Part shown: piece after piece, positions 44,094 through 54,493 of the stretch
Position numbering within the stretch: the stretch's first letter is position 1
Layout: each line of letters begins with the position of its first letter
DNA from: Gracilibacillus ureilyticus
GTDB taxonomy: Bacteria; Bacillota; Bacilli; Bacillales; Amphibacillaceae
Assembly (NCBI RefSeq): GCF_900111195.1
Contig: NZ_FOGL01000001.1
Location: 434,001-498,000 of the forward strand
Direction: 5' to 3'
Length of the DNA stretch: 64,000 nucleotides
Notes under the pieces: generated by a model
The model's input: only the letters and a program-made list of their open reading frames with translations
What the model was told of the DNA's origin: nothing
The model's database searches: none
Position numbers and translations under genes: made by a program

Positions 44094-44228
44094 GATCATT
44101 CCTCCTTCAGTTCACCGAATCTTCTTCATTCCCTCATTATGTATAGGAAAACATAATACAAAACCATCTCTATTTTACTTTAAATTTAGCAAATAGAAAA
44201 GCAAAACAAAAAAATTTCATCAAATTGT

Positions 44229-44765
44229 CTAAAAATAATAAAAACCTGTGAGAATACATGCAATAATAAATACAAATACACCCGCTACCTGTAAAAAGAA
44301 ATGATTTTTCCATTTTCCAAAAACTATCCATGATATACTGTTAATAAAAATCCAAGCATATGTGATAAGTACTTCCTTAAATAAATCATTTAAGTAAAGC
44401 GATGTTGATATTAGGAAATTAACGAGCAATGTCATTACAGCATAACCTTCGTTTAATTGTTCATTTTTCTTAAAAATACCAATCATCCACATATTTGAAA
44501 GCAGTACAAGTAATATTCCGATTATTTGCCATGTAACAGATTCAACAAGTAAATAAATTAACATTGGCATGATTAACAAAAGTGTATTAAAAAAGTAAAA
44601 TAGTAAATAATATGGTGTCTTTTTAGATTTTGTCTGGCTTTCCTCGGTGCCTTCGCCTTCTGTATACAAAGCAATTAAAAAATCACAATATTGTTCAGGC
44701 AAAAGATGATGGGACTTCCAGTAATTAATTTCTTTTACAATAACATCTTTTCTTTCAGCATCCAT
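44229..44765 (-). CDS. Uncharacterised five- or six-helix membrane protein
   Basis: I do not recognise a named family. 178 residues: a soluble N-terminal helix pair (MDAERKDVIVKEINYWKSHH and EQYCDFLIALYTEGEG) then five or six hydrophobic segments from about residue 55 to the end. ATG 44765 is preceded by AGGGATGG; the longer frame to 44876 overlaps the sigA terminator and is unlikely. It lies between cccA and sigA. The N-terminal motif is of a kind seen in several Bacillaceae membrane proteins of unknown function. Confidence 0.75.
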   Translation of the reverse strand: MDAERKDVIVKEINYWKSHHLLPEQYCDFLIALYTEGEGTEESQTKSKKTPYYLLFYFFNTLLLIMPMLIYLLVESVTWQIIGILLVLLSNMWMIGIFKKNEQLNEGYAVMTLLVNFLISTSLYLNDLFKEVLITYAWIFINSISWIVFGKWKNHFFLQVAGVFVFIIACILTGFYYF

Positions 44766-44849
44766 AAGACCATCCCTAATCGAATATTTTCCTACATATC
44801 TATATATCGGTTTATCTTGGCGATTATTTAGGGAAGAAAGTCGATAGAT

Positions 44850-44882
44850 AGAAAACAACCTTCCATGAAAAGACACGGAAGG
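44850..44882 (-). terminator. Terminator of the dnaG-sigA operon
   Basis: Minus strand: CCTTCCGTG pairs with CATGGAAGG (one G-U) over TCTTTT, then TTGTTTTC. Begins 12 bp beyond the sigA stop. Confidence 0.85.
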
Positions 44883-44893
44883 CAGATTTTATT

Positions 44894-46009
44894 TTATTCC
44901 AAAAAGTCTTTTAGTCGTTTGCTCCGGCTAGGATGACGAAGTTTTCTTAATGCTTTTGCCTCAATCTGACGAATCCGTTCTCTCGTTACTCCGAATACTT
45001 TCCCTACTTCTTCCAGTGTTCTCGTTCTGCCATCATCTAATCCGAACCTTAATCTTAGTACATTTTCTTCTCTGTCTGTTAACGTGTCTAAGACATCTTC
45101 CAGTTGTTCCTTTAACAGTTCATATGCTGCATGATCTGAAGGAGAGGTAGCTTCCTGGTCTTCAATGAAATCACCTAAGTGGGAATCATCTTCTTCACCA
45201 ATTGGTGTTTCCAGGGAGACTGGCTCTTGAGCGATTTTAAGAATCTCTCTTACTTTATCTGGTGTTAACTCCATTTCTTTTGCAATTTCTTCAGGAGATG
45301 GTTCCCTGCCTAGATCCTGTAGTAACTGTCTTTGGACACGGATCAATTTATTAATTGTTTCAACCATATGAACAGGGATACGAATTGTACGAGCCTGGTC
45401 TGCAATCGCTCTTGTAATCGCCTGACGGATCCACCATGTTGCATACGTACTAAATTTGAACCCTTTTCTGAAATCAAATTTTTCGACGGCTTTAATCAGA
45501 CCCATGTTCCCTTCCTGAATAAGATCCAGGAATAACATACCCCTTCCGACATATCGTTTGGCAATACTGACAACAAGACGAAGGTTTGCTTCAGCGAGAC
45601 GTTTTTTTGAATACTCGTCGCCTTCTTCAATCTTCTTTGCCAGTTCGATTTCTTCTGATGCAGATAACAAGTCTACCCGTCCGATTTCTTTTAAGTACAT
45701 ACGTACAGGATCATTTATTTTAATTCCGAGCGGAACACTTAAATCGTTTAAGTCAAACTCTTCCTCTTTTGATAATTGCTGTAATGTAGGGTCCTCTTCA
45801 GCATCACCTACTATTTCAACACCTTGTTCACCTAACTGTTCATAAAATTCATCCATCTGATCAGATTCTAATTCAAAATTTGACAATCTTTCTGCAACTT
45901 CCTCATATGCTAATACACCACGTTTCTTACCGATCTCAACTAATTGCTCTTTTGCCTGCTCCAGTGTTAAATCAGATTCTTTAGAACGTGACGGTTTATT
46001 ATTTGCCAT
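44894..46009 (-). CDS. sigA: Primary sigma factor SigA
   Basis: Housekeeping sigma subunit of RNA polymerase. 371 residues, the same as B. subtilis SigA. Region 1.1 is followed by 1.2 ([17 protein letters not shown]), region 2 with [19 protein letters not shown] and the -10 recognition helix in [15 protein letters not shown], region 3, and region 4 with the helix-turn-helix [23 protein letters not shown] 46009 follows GGAGGGGC. It lies 21 bp after dnaG, the conserved macromolecular-synthesis arrangement. Confidence 0.98.
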   Translation of the reverse strand: MANNKPSRSKESDLTLEQAKEQLVEIGKKRGVLAYEEVAERLSNFELESDQMDEFYEQLGEQGVEIVGDAEEDPTLQQLSKEEEFDLNDLSVPLGIKINDPVRMYLKEIGRVDLLSASEEIELAKKIEEGDEYSKKRLAEANLRLVVSIAKRYVGRGMLFLDLIQEGNMGLIKAVEKFDFRKGFKFSTYATWWIRQAITRAIADQARTIRIPVHMVETINKLIRVQRQLLQDLGREPSPEEIAKEMELTPDKVREILKIAQEPVSLETPIGEEDDSHLGDFIEDQEATSPSDHAAYELLKEQLEDVLDTLTDREENVLRLRFGLDDGRTRTLEEVGKVFGVTRERIRQIEAKALRKLRHPSRSKRLKDFLE

Positions 46010-46030
46010 GAGTGCCCCTCCTTCCAAAAG

Positions 46031-47866
46031 CTAACTTCTACTTCCTCTTTTTGATTGTTGCCTTATCTTTATGATTTCCATTGCAATTTGGGCTGCCTTT
46101 ACCGGGTCGTTTTTCTCCATTGCTTTTTGTTCTCTCTCTAGCTGTTTGATTTTGCTGTGGTCGTCTTGCTCAGCTAAAATCGTCTGAATGTAATCTTCTA
46201 ACTCTCTATCTGATATTTCCCAATTACAGTCGAGCATAGATAGTTCTACAACTAGCTTCTGTATTGGCTCATCCTCTATAAATGTAAGAAAATGGCTTGG
46301 ATTTGGTTGGTTCCCAGCCTCATAAAAGCCATATAGATAGGTTACAATAATTTGATGCTGTTCCATATTAAATTTCGAACCTAATGATTCCTGCACTCTT
46401 TCCGCGATTTGAGCATTCTGAAGCATAAATGCAATAAGGCGTCTTTCCGCATTTTGATAGGCAGGTAAAACTTTTTGCTTATTTTGGTAATTGTTTCGAA
46501 TTCCTTCATTAGTATTACCAAAGTTTTTGCGGTTATCATCATTTTTTTTGCTATTTTGCAATTTTACTGCCAGATCCTGCTGTAATGCTTCATATGATAT
46601 GGAAAATTGTTCGGAAAGTTCCCTTAAATAATGATCCCTTTGTATGGAACTTTCAAGTAGTGCTATTTCACTAATAATATTTTCGACGTATTGCAGTCGA
46701 TCTCCTTCTGAATTTAAATTATAATCTTTCTTCAAATGGCTAATTAAAAAAGTCATTTCAGAAGCAGGTGTGTCCAGTATAGATTGATGAAAGGCCTCTG
46801 CGCCAAATTCCTGAATATATTGATCAGGGTCATAACCATTAGGCAGCATCGCAACTTTCACATAGCAGCCTGCTTTTTTTAACAGCTTTAATGTTTTGTA
46901 TGTCGCATTCTGGCCTGCAGTATCCCCATCAAAACAAATGATAACAGTATCAACATATCTTCTCAGTATACTGGCATGTGAATCAGTAAATGAAGTACCT
47001 AAGGAAGCGACTACGTTCGCAGCTCCAGCCTGGTGAAGGGCGAGAACATCAGCATATCCTTCTAACAGAATTACTTCACTTTTTCGTCTGATTTCACTTC
47101 TGGCATTGTCAAAATTATAAAGAAGCTTACTCTTTTGGAAAAGGTCCGATTCTGGACTGTTTAAGTATTTGGGTTCCTGCCCATCCATAGACCGACCGCC
47201 AAATCCAACTGTTTTGCCTATCGCATTTCTGATGGGAAAGATAATTCTGCCACGAAAACGATCATAGTAATTTGTCTGATCGTTTGTTGTTAAAAACCCT
47301 GCTTTCACCATTAGCTGGCGATGATATCCTTTCTTCTCCAGAAATTTAACGATAAAATCTTTGGAAGGCGGGGAGTAACCTATTTGGAACTTTTCAATCG
47401 TCTCATCAGAAAAACCTCTCTGATGTAGATATTCCAGACCTTTTTTCCCATCTTTTGTATGATACAGCAAATGATGATATAATTTAGCTAACCATTGATA
47501 AGCTTCCAAAATCGTCTGGTCTTCAGACTTAGGCCGGTCTTCCATTTCACTTAAATGCTGCGGCAAATCCAGCTGATGGCCGGATTTTTCAGCTAAATGA
47601 TGGACAGATTGTGGAAAAGTAAACCCCTCCACTTCCATCAAAAAGGTGAAAACATTTCCACCTTTTCCGCAACCAAAACAGTTAAATATTTGCTTTTCCT
47701 GATTAACTGAGAAAGATGGTGTATTTTCTGAATGAAATGGGCATAATCCGAAGTAGTTTCTTCCTTGTTTCTTTAATTGTACATAGTCACCAACAATATC
47801 TACGATATCATTCGAAGTCTGGATCTCAGCAATCGTCTGATCATCCAAGTGATAGTGATTAGCCAT
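46031..47866 (-). CDS. dnaG: DNA primase
   Basis: Synthesises RNA primers for replication. 611 residues: N-terminal zinc domain (CPFHSENTPSF...CFGCGKGG, CHC2 type), catalytic TOPRIM core with LLEGYADV near residue 260 and FDGDTAGQ near 310, and a C-terminal DnaB-binding helical region. ATG 47866 has GGTGA at 6 nt; ATG 47878 falls on that site. Together with sigA it forms a two-gene operon under promoters in 47867-48238. Confidence 0.96.
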   Translation of the reverse strand: MANHYHLDDQTIAEIQTSNDIVDIVGDYVQLKKQGRNYFGLCPFHSENTPSFSVNQEKQIFNCFGCGKGGNVFTFLMEVEGFTFPQSVHHLAEKSGHQLDLPQHLSEMEDRPKSEDQTILEAYQWLAKLYHHLLYHTKDGKKGLEYLHQRGFSDETIEKFQIGYSPPSKDFIVKFLEKKGYHRQLMVKAGFLTTNDQTNYYDRFRGRIIFPIRNAIGKTVGFGGRSMDGQEPKYLNSPESDLFQKSKLLYNFDNARSEIRRKSEVILLEGYADVLALHQAGAANVVASLGTSFTDSHASILRRYVDTVIICFDGDTAGQNATYKTLKLLKKAGCYVKVAMLPNGYDPDQYIQEFGAEAFHQSILDTPASEMTFLISHLKKDYNLNSEGDRLQYVENIISEIALLESSIQRDHYLRELSEQFSISYEALQQDLAVKLQNSKKNDDNRKNFGNTNEGIRNNYQNKQKVLPAYQNAERRLIAFMLQNAQIAERVQESLGSKFNMEQHQIIVTYLYGFYEAGNQPNPSHFLTFIEDEPIQKLVVELSMLDCNWEISDRELEDYIQTILAEQDDHSKIKQLEREQKAMEKNDPVKAAQIAMEIIKIRQQSKRGSRS

Positions 47867-48008
47867 AATATTCACCATTTTCCATCAATTCTGTTTCATT
47901 CTTTTTGTTTCGACATTTTTCTCACCTGATGCTAAATGAAGCTAAATAAAACAATGAATTAATGTTCTCTATACTTCTATAGCCTTTGTAATAGAAATTA
48001 AACTTTTA

Positions 48009-48036
48009 AGTATAACATCCATGGATTTTTGTCGAA
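48009..48036 (-). promoter_or_regulatory. Candidate sigma-A promoter of dnaG-sigA
   Basis: Minus strand: TTCGAC, 16 nt, TATACT with an extended -10 (TGT before it). About 135 nt of leader to dnaG. Confidence 0.4.
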
Positions 48037-48060
48037 AAAAATAAATAACTTATGATAACA

Positions 48061-48087
48061 ATTCTACAAAAATGAATAAATTCCTTC
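48061..48087 (-). promoter_or_regulatory. Sigma-H-type promoter of dnaG-sigA
   Basis: Minus strand: GAAGGAATT, 11 nt, GTAGAAT, matching RNAGGAWWW-N11/12-RNNGAAT in full. The B. subtilis sigA operon is known to have a sigma-H promoter. The rest of the 410-bp spacer (47867-48276) is AT-rich, with no gene I can support. Confidence 0.5.
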
Positions 48088-48238
48088 TTTTACTGAAAAT
48101 TTTATAGAAAAATTAGAACATTTGCTTTAAAAAATGTAAGTATAAGAAAATATATTCTATGATATCCTTATTTCACAAATTCTAATTATAAAACAAAACA
48201 TGTTAATTTTCCAATTATAAGCTTTTAAGAAGAACAGA

Positions 48239-48256
48239 AAGGGGGACTTCCCCCTT
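48239..48256 (-). terminator. Terminator after yqfL
   Basis: Minus strand: AAGGGGG, loop AAGT, CCCCCTT, then TCTGTTCTTCTT. Confidence 0.8.
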
Positions 48257-48276
48257 CAAAAGCTGCGGAATATCCT

Positions 48277-49110
48277 TTACTGTTCTCTAGTATCCATATT
48301 CCAGTAAGGTTGATTGATCATATTAAGAATAATATTAGCGGTCTCTTCAACTGCTTTGTTGGAAACATCTATTACAGGACAGCCAATTCGCTGGATCAGT
48401 TGATCAAAGTAATTCAGTTCTTCCTGGATTCGCTCCATATTTGCATAGCTGGCAGTATCATCAAGTCCCAGGCTTTTTAATCTTTCTTTTCGTATACTGT
48501 TTAGTTTTTCAGAACTGATTCTTAGCCCAATGCATTTTTGCGATGGGATTTTAAATAAAGTTTCCGGCGGATCAACTTCAGGGACAATAGGTATGTTCGC
48601 TACTTTTAAACGTTTATGTGCTAGATATTGTGATAAAGGTGTTTTCGAAGTTCTCGAAACTCCAATTAAAACAATATCCGCCTGCATTACTCCCCTGGGA
48701 TCGCGGCCATCGTCATATCTGACTGCAAACTCAATGGCTTCCACCCTTCTGAAATAATCTTCATCCAACCGGTGGATTAATCCTGGTTCTTCCTTAGCTT
48801 TTCTGTGGAATTTTCTTTCCATCGCCTCAAGCATTGGTCCAAGAATATCGACACATTCTACTTGTTTATTCCTTGCTTCCTGAATCAGAAATTCACGCAG
48901 GACAGGATTAACTAAAGTAAAACCTATCATTGCCCCTAATTGTTTTGCATGGTACACGGCACCACGCAAAACTTCTATATTTTCTACATATGGAATGCGA
49001 TATAAGTCATACGCATTCTCATCCATAAATTGACTCAATGCTGCTTTTGTCACAAATTCTGCTGTTTCTCCTACTGAATCAGAAACAACATAAATGATTG
49101 CTTTTTCCAT
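48277..49110 (-). CDS. yqfL: Pyruvate, phosphate dikinase regulatory protein family (YqfL)
   Basis: DUF299 protein, 277 residues: bifunctional kinase/pyrophosphorylase that acts on a dikinase (PpdK or PEP synthase) or, in Bacillus, is reported to affect gluconeogenesis through CcpN. The N-terminal [13 protein letters not shown] block and the P-loop-like [16 protein letters not shown] near residue 150 are conserved. Start ATG 49110 behind GGAGG at a long 12 nt. It directly follows glyS; ccpN, which lies between them in B. subtilis, is missing. The actual target here is unknown. Confidence 0.9.
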   Translation of the reverse strand: MEKAIIYVVSDSVGETAEFVTKAALSQFMDENAYDLYRIPYVENIEVLRGAVYHAKQLGAMIGFTLVNPVLREFLIQEARNKQVECVDILGPMLEAMERKFHRKAKEEPGLIHRLDEDYFRRVEAIEFAVRYDDGRDPRGVMQADIVLIGVSRTSKTPLSQYLAHKRLKVANIPIVPEVDPPETLFKIPSQKCIGLRISSEKLNSIRKERLKSLGLDDTASYANMERIQEELNYFDQLIQRIGCPVIDVSNKAVEETANIILNMINQPYWNMDTREQ

Positions 49111-49137
49111 ATGTTCATGCTTCCTCCTGCATTCTAC

Positions 49138-51231
49138 TTATGCTTGCGATTGTTTCCAATTAATTTCAGCAAGGTCAGCAAACTTAATTATTTCTTGTGC
49201 AATGGCTAAGAGCAGAGCCAGTCGATTTTCCCGTATTTGTAAATTCTCATCCATAACCATCGTATTGTCAAAAAACTGATGGATCGGATTAACAAGACGG
49301 CCCAACACTTCGAGTGCTTCTTCGGCTGCTTGTGACTGAAGAGTGGCTGCGTAGTCCTCTTTCATCTGATTATACGCCTTGTAAAGATTATGCTCTTCCT
49401 CATTAACGAAAAGCTCCTGGTTAACAAGATAATGCGGCTCAGCCTTTTTCGCTAAGTTTAATACTCTGACAAACGCTTCCTGCTTATCCTTAAATGCTGT
49501 ATCATTCCGTTTTGCACTTAATAAGGACGCTTTTGCGAAAAGGAAGGAAACACCTTTCAATTCAGTCGCAAGAACTGCATCAATAATATCTGATTCAATT
49601 TTTTCCTCTTTCATAATATATGCTGTTCTCTGCTTGAAAAATGTTTCTAATTGATGATGAACCTGTTTTTTTTCAGCTTCTTCCTTAACATGTGATTCAA
49701 ATAAGACTTGAATCTGTTCCAGAATGTCACTTATATTCAGCTTCCATTTTCTATCACTGACAATTTGAACGACACCAAGTGCTTGTCTTCTTAATGCATA
49801 AGGGTCCTGTGAACCACTTGGAATCAAGCCAACAGTGAAACACCCAACGATGGTATCCAGTTTATCGGCAATACTTACTACCGCTCCTGTAACCGATTCC
49901 GGTAACTTTGCATTAGCGTTTTTTGGCATATAATGCTCTTCAATTGCTTGGGCCACATCTTTATCTTCTCCAAATATTTCGGCATATTTACGGCCCATGA
50001 CACCTTGCAGTTCTGTAAACTCTGTTACCATGTTTGTCACAAGGTCAAATTTACAAATTTCCGCTGCTCTTTTGACTTTACGCAACTCCTGGTCATCAAG
50101 GCCTAATTTACTTGAGATCATTGCAGCTATTTCAGTGACACGGCTGACTTTATCTGCAATTGTTCCAAGTTTTTCCTGAAATACCATGCGGGATAATTGT
50201 TCGATATTTCTGTCGATGGATAGTTTCTGATCCTCTTCATAGAAAAACTGTGCATCTTGCAGCCTTGCTCTCAATACTTTCTCATTACCGCGTGAAACTG
50301 TTTCGATATGTTCATCCGTTCCATTCCGGACTGCAACGAAAAATGGCAGCAAATCACCATTATTATTTGTCACAGGAAAATATCGCTGGTGTTCTTTCAT
50401 TGATGTAATCAGCACTTCTTTCGGAATTTCCAGAAATGATTCATGATAGGTACCGGAGAAAACAGTCGGATATTCTACCAGATGTTTTACTTCGTTTAGT
50501 AACTCATAATCAATGGGAATAGTCCATCCTTTATCTTTTTCTAATTGTTTAATACCATTCACAATTAACTGTTCTCGCTTAGCGGCATCTGCTATGACAT
50601 ATTCCTGTTCCAATAGCTGTTCATATTGCAAAGGATCACTCAATACAGTTTTGCCGCCGAGAAACCTGTGCCCATATGTAACTTGTCCTGTTTTCACTCC
50701 TGTGATATCAAATGGAATGACATTTTCATTATTTAATGCAACAAGCCACTTAATCGGGCGGATGAAACGCAGATTCTGGTCAGCCCAGCGCATATTTTTC
50801 GGGAAATGAAGATCGAGAATGATATCTTTAAATGCAGGCAGTAATTCATCGACACTTTTTCCTTCGATAAATTTCTTCACAAAAATATAATTCGTGCCAT
50901 CGATGTCTTTTATGTAGATATCTTCTACATTTTTTCCTTGTCCTTTGGAGAAACCGACAGCTGCCTTGGACCAGTCACCATTTTCATCTTTTGCAATTTT
51001 CTCTGCAGGCCCTTTTACCTCTTCTTCCTGATCGTCCTGTTTTGACTGCAATTGTTTTATCACAACAGCAAACCTTCTCGGTGTAATATACGTCGTAATT
51101 GAATCATAATTTAACCGAAGATCATTTAACCATGCTTCCGTTTTCTCTTTTAACTGTGCTTCCGTATCATTCATAAAACGAGCAGGCATCTCTTCTAAAC
51201 CAACTTCAAATAAAACATTAGTTGTTGTCAT
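49138..51231 (-). CDS. glyS: Glycyl-tRNA synthetase beta subunit
   Basis: Larger subunit of the alpha2-beta2 bacterial glycyl-tRNA synthetase; binds tRNA-Gly. 697 residues, the usual size. The N-terminal [14 protein letters not shown], the [20 protein letters not shown] block and the HD-like region ([34 protein letters not shown]) are conserved, ending in an anticodon-binding DALR-like domain. It overlaps glyQ by 14 bp and has AAAGGAG upstream. Expressed from the glycine T-box promoter. Confidence 0.97.
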   Translation of the reverse strand: MTTTNVLFEVGLEEMPARFMNDTEAQLKEKTEAWLNDLRLNYDSITTYITPRRFAVVIKQLQSKQDDQEEEVKGPAEKIAKDENGDWSKAAVGFSKGQGKNVEDIYIKDIDGTNYIFVKKFIEGKSVDELLPAFKDIILDLHFPKNMRWADQNLRFIRPIKWLVALNNENVIPFDITGVKTGQVTYGHRFLGGKTVLSDPLQYEQLLEQEYVIADAAKREQLIVNGIKQLEKDKGWTIPIDYELLNEVKHLVEYPTVFSGTYHESFLEIPKEVLITSMKEHQRYFPVTNNNGDLLPFFVAVRNGTDEHIETVSRGNEKVLRARLQDAQFFYEEDQKLSIDRNIEQLSRMVFQEKLGTIADKVSRVTEIAAMISSKLGLDDQELRKVKRAAEICKFDLVTNMVTEFTELQGVMGRKYAEIFGEDKDVAQAIEEHYMPKNANAKLPESVTGAVVSIADKLDTIVGCFTVGLIPSGSQDPYALRRQALGVVQIVSDRKWKLNISDILEQIQVLFESHVKEEAEKKQVHHQLETFFKQRTAYIMKEEKIESDIIDAVLATELKGVSFLFAKASLLSAKRNDTAFKDKQEAFVRVLNLAKKAEPHYLVNQELFVNEEEHNLYKAYNQMKEDYAATLQSQAAEEALEVLGRLVNPIHQFFDNTMVMDENLQIRENRLALLLAIAQEIIKFADLAEINWKQSQA

Positions 51232-52111
51232 TTGTCACACTCTCTCCTTTCAACATCGGGAATCCAAGTCTTTCACGTTCAGCCACATACAGTTTGGCAA
51301 TTTCTCTTGCCAGATTTCTCACTCTGCCAATATATCCCGTACGTTCGGTTACTGAAATTACCCCTTTCGCGTCAAGCAGATTAAAGGTATGAGAACATTT
51401 TAGTACATAATCATATGCAGGAAAAACGAGCCCTTTCTCCATTGTTCTTTTCGCTTCTTCTTCATATGTGGTAAACAGGGTAAACAGCATGTCTGTATTG
51501 GATTCTTCGAATGTATATGTGGAATGTTCAAATTCCGGCTGGTAAAAAATATCTCCAACTGTAACGCCACTTGTCCATTCTAATTCGAATACATTTTCCT
51601 TATCCTGAATATAAGAAGCCAGCCGTTCAATACCATATGTAATTTCCACAGCGACTGGTTTTGCTTCAAGCCCGCCGATTTGCTGGAAATAAGTGAACTG
51701 AGTGATTTCCATCCCATCAAGCCATACTTCCCATCCCAAACCTGCTGCACCAAGTGTTGGATTTTCCCAATTGTCTTCAACAAAACGGATATCATGTTCT
51801 TTTGGATCAATCCCTAATTTCTCCAGTGATTGTAAATAAAGATCCTGAATATTATCAGGTGACGGCTTCATAATCACCTGAAACTGATGGTGCTGATACA
51901 GGCGGTTTGGATTTTGACCATAACGGCCATCCGCAGGTCTTCTGGATGGCTCCACATAAGCGACATTCCATGGTTCAGGTCCCAAACTGCGAAGCAATGT
52001 CATTGGTGACATTGTTCCTGCACCTTTTTCGACATCATATGCCTGCATTAAGATACAGTTTTGATCAGACCAGTGCTTTTGTAATGTTAATATCATTTCT
52101 TGTATATTCAT
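51218..52111 (-). CDS. glyQ: Glycyl-tRNA synthetase alpha subunit
   Basis: Catalytic class II aminoacyl-tRNA synthetase subunit, 297 residues. Conserved [38 protein letters not shown] (motif 2), and [13 protein letters not shown] (motif 3) blocks are all present. ATG 52111 follows GGAGGG; the open frame continues to 52261 through the T-box leader and is not coding. Translationally coupled to glyS. Confidence 0.98.
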   Translation of the reverse strand: MNIQEMILTLQKHWSDQNCILMQAYDVEKGAGTMSPMTLLRSLGPEPWNVAYVEPSRRPADGRYGQNPNRLYQHHQFQVIMKPSPDNIQDLYLQSLEKLGIDPKEHDIRFVEDNWENPTLGAAGLGWEVWLDGMEITQFTYFQQIGGLEAKPVAVEITYGIERLASYIQDKENVFELEWTSGVTVGDIFYQPEFEHSTYTFEESNTDMLFTLFTTYEEEAKRTMEKGLVFPAYDYVLKCSHTFNLLDAKGVISVTERTGYIGRVRNLAREIAKLYVAERERLGFPMLKGESVTNDNN

Positions 52112-52154
52112 GATTAAATCCCTCCAATTTACGATAATTTGTTTTTTCCACATT

Positions 52155-52390
52155 GAAAACCCGTCCCTATGCTTTATCAGTATTATTGATAAAGCATAGG
52201 GACGGGTTCTCCGCGGTTCCACCCTATTTGTTGTCTCTTCTATAAAAAAAGAAACAACCACTTTTAGAATTAACTGCTCCAGAGCGCCTTCCTAATGATT
52301 CCAATACCCGGCTTCCACCACTCCGGACTCGCTTAAAATGGAAAACAATCAGTACTATTCTCTTTCAATACAGACAATGTTTAATTTATT
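52155..52390 (-). promoter_or_regulatory. Glycine T-box riboswitch upstream of glyQ-glyS
   Basis: Minus-strand leader of about 235 nt. It contains the T-box sequence AGGGTGGAACCGCG, which pairs with the uncharged tRNA acceptor end and forms the antiterminator, directly ahead of a terminator. A GGC glycine specifier candidate lies at 52286-52288 in the stem I region (AGGAAGGCGCTCT). Uncharged tRNA-Gly would permit read-through into glyQ. Confidence 0.93.
52158..52208 (-). terminator. T-box terminator
   Basis: Perfect 22-bp stem with a 7-nt loop, ending in GGGTTTTC on the minus strand. Unusually long for an attenuator stem. Confidence 0.93.
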
Positions 52391-52395
52391 ACTAA

Positions 52396-52424
52396 ATCAT
52401 ACGAAATATCTTTTTTATTGTCAA
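52396..52424 (-). promoter_or_regulatory. Sigma-A promoter of glyQ-glyS
   Basis: Minus strand: TTGACA, 17 nt, TATGAT. The -35 is perfect and starts at the base next to the recO stop codon. Confidence 0.85.
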
Positions 52425-53189
52425 CTAGTTTCTATCCTGCAACTGATCCATTTGCTTTAAGAACCGCTTTGATTTCAGAAAATATCCGCCATATCTTTCA
52501 TAGTATTGGTCCATAAGCTGTTTTAATATACGCTTATTTTCTTCTTTTACTGATATATTGCCAATCCGCTCCAATTCGACCCATGAGAAAATTTTGAGCA
52601 ATTTATACAGATTTTCATTCAGAAAGAAGGCGTAAGCATCCTTCTGCTGACAGCTGCTGCAAAGGACTCCGCCTTCCTGAATGGAAAAATGCGACAAATT
52701 CTCTTTTCTTCCGCAATTCACACAATGGTCTATTACCGGAGCTATCCCTGCAGCCTGAAACATTTTCCATTCATAAATCATGGAAAGAATCTCAGGGTCT
52801 TTGTCCTGTTCAAGCCATTTTAATGTTTGCAAAAGCTGGGTATAATAAATGGGATTATATTTTTTCGGGTCAAGTACTTTGTCTGTTAACTCTGCTATAA
52901 AACTAGCATATGCTGTGAGAAATATATCCTCACGTATTTTGCGGAAAGAATGAATGACTTCCCCTTGCTGAATTGTAGCAAGGTTCGACCCTGGCTGAAT
53001 TAAAAAAGAACCATGAATAAATGGCTGCGTAATCGCAGCCATTCTGCTTTTTGTTTTTTTTGCACCTCTGGCAATTGCTCCGATTTTCCCCATGGTCGGT
53101 GTAAGAAGTGTTACAATTTTATGCGTCTCCCCATAATCTTGTGTTCTTAAAACAAAAGCTTCCATTTTTTCAAACACAAGCTTCACCAT
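52425..53189 (-). CDS. recO: DNA repair protein RecO
   Basis: Mediator that loads RecA on SSB-coated DNA, in recombinational repair. 254 residues: N-terminal OB fold (EAFVLRTQDYGETHKIV), central helical region, and a zinc site CVNCG...CSSCQ near residue 150. The start is uncertain: ATG 53189 sits almost on its AAAGGG site, whereas GTG 53177 has GGTGA at 5 nt and fits the B. subtilis N-terminus better. The gene ends immediately before the glyQ -35. Confidence 0.92.
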   Translation of the reverse strand: MVKLVFEKMEAFVLRTQDYGETHKIVTLLTPTMGKIGAIARGAKKTKSRMAAITQPFIHGSFLIQPGSNLATIQQGEVIHSFRKIREDIFLTAYASFIAELTDKVLDPKKYNPIYYTQLLQTLKWLEQDKDPEILSMIYEWKMFQAAGIAPVIDHCVNCGRKENLSHFSIQEGGVLCSSCQQKDAYAFFLNENLYKLLKIFSWVELERIGNISVKEENKRILKQLMDQYYERYGGYFLKSKRFLKQMDQLQDRN

Positions 53190-53202
53190 TCCCTTTCTTT
53201 AT

Positions 53203-53346
53203 TTAAAAATGTGTATCTTCTAATAATGGATCGTCTATTGATTGCTGTTCAACCTCGGATGTTTCTTCTAGTTCGATTTGTTTCATCCATAAGTATGCTT
53301 CTATATTCCCTGTTTGACTGAAAATTTTCCATGGTACATCGATCAC
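53203..53346 (-). CDS. yqzL: YqzL family small protein
   Basis: A 47-residue protein beginning at GTG 53346 behind GAGGT. The conserved start VPWKIFSQTGNIEAYLWMK is typical of the YqzL family, found between era and recO in many Bacillaceae. A short acidic tail follows. Function unknown; the constant position with recO suggests co-transcription. Confidence 0.85.
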   Translation of the reverse strand: MIDVPWKIFSQTGNIEAYLWMKQIELEETSEVEQQSIDDPLLEDTHF

Positions 53347-53468
53347 AATAAACCTCACCTTTCCTTTTGGTTGTCTTTCATTGTGCTCACTAATAGAATT
53401 ACCTAAAAACAGACTTTCAATTAGTAATAATATTTACCATGTATGATCATTGCTGGACAGAAAACAAC

Positions 53469-54374
53469 CTAGTATTCATCTTGTTTAAATCCAAATTCAT
53501 ATAAATGATGGGGTTTGTTACGCCAGTTTTCCTGTACTTTCACCCATAATTCAAGAAATACCTTGGAGCCAAGCAGACCCTCTATATCTTTTCTCGCTCT
53601 TTGTCCGATTTCTTTTAACATCTGTCCCTGTTTTCCGATAATAATTCCTTTTTGGGATTTACGCTCAACGATAATACTTGCCTGTACAAGCAATTTATCG
53701 TTACTATCTCTGTTTTTAATCTGGTCAATAACAACCGCAACAGAGTGAGGGATTTCTTCTCGCGTTAAATGAAGAACCTTCTCCCTAATTAACTCTGCGA
53801 TTATAAATCTCTCCGGATGGTCTGTAACCTGGTCTTCCGGATAGAACTGCGGACCTTCGGGCAGAAAATCTGCAAAAACGTCCATTAAATGTTCTACATT
53901 ATTCCCTTCCAGAGCAGAGATCGGAATTATTTCCTGAAAAGGGTACTTGTCCTTATATTGCTCTATAAGAGGCAATAATTCATCTGGCTGTACAAGGTCA
54001 ATTTTATTAATCACTAAAAATACGGGCGTCTTATTTGATTGCAGCCTGTCAATGATATACTGATCACCACGACCGTAACCTTCATCAGCATTGATCATAA
54101 ACATGATCGCATCCACTTCATTTAACGTATTTTCAGCTATCTTTACCATAAAATCCCCAAGTTTATGTTTTGGTTTATGAATACCAGGTGTATCGATAAA
54201 CACAATTTGTTTATCCTGATCCGTATAAACACCCTGTATTTTATTTCTTGTAGTCTGTGCTTTGTCACTCATAATTGCAATTTTTTGTCCGATTACCCGA
54301 TTCATAAAAGTAGATTTTCCTACATTCGGTCTGCCAATAATTGCTACAAATCCTGATTTAAAAGTTTTTTCCAT
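53469..54374 (-). CDS. era: GTPase Era
   Basis: Essential GTPase in 30S ribosome assembly that binds the 3' end of 16S rRNA. 301 residues: G1 [10 protein letters not shown]3 DTPG, G4 NKID, G5 SAL, then a C-terminal KH domain with the [15 protein letters not shown] loop. ATG 54374 follows GGAGG at 7 nt. Downstream of dgkA and ybeY; the cdd gene found between in B. subtilis is absent. Confidence 0.97.
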   Translation of the reverse strand: MEKTFKSGFVAIIGRPNVGKSTFMNRVIGQKIAIMSDKAQTTRNKIQGVYTDQDKQIVFIDTPGIHKPKHKLGDFMVKIAENTLNEVDAIMFMINADEGYGRGDQYIIDRLQSNKTPVFLVINKIDLVQPDELLPLIEQYKDKYPFQEIIPISALEGNNVEHLMDVFADFLPEGPQFYPEDQVTDHPERFIIAELIREKVLHLTREEIPHSVAVVIDQIKNRDSNDKLLVQASIIVERKSQKGIIIGKQGQMLKEIGQRARKDIEGLLGSKVFLELWVKVQENWRNKPHHLYEFGFKQDEY

Positions 54375-54493
54375 TAAGTTTCCTCCGTTATTCATGTTGC
54401 CTTGTATATGTATATCATACAATAAATTTCACTTCATTTCATACTTTCGACAAAACTAGTGGTAATGTTTTCACAACTGTTATTATTTGCAAA

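Noticed and set aside
44766-44876. Longer start for the membrane protein at 44229-44765
   Set aside because: It runs into the sigA terminator hairpin and lacks a binding site.
47867-48276. Possible small gene in the 410-bp spacer upstream of dnaG
   Set aside because: No open frame with a start signal and sensible composition; promoter-like elements explain it better.
52112-52261. N-terminal extension of glyQ by 50 codons
   Set aside because: The bases are the T-box antiterminator and terminator; GlyQ proteins begin at MNIQEMIL-type sequences.
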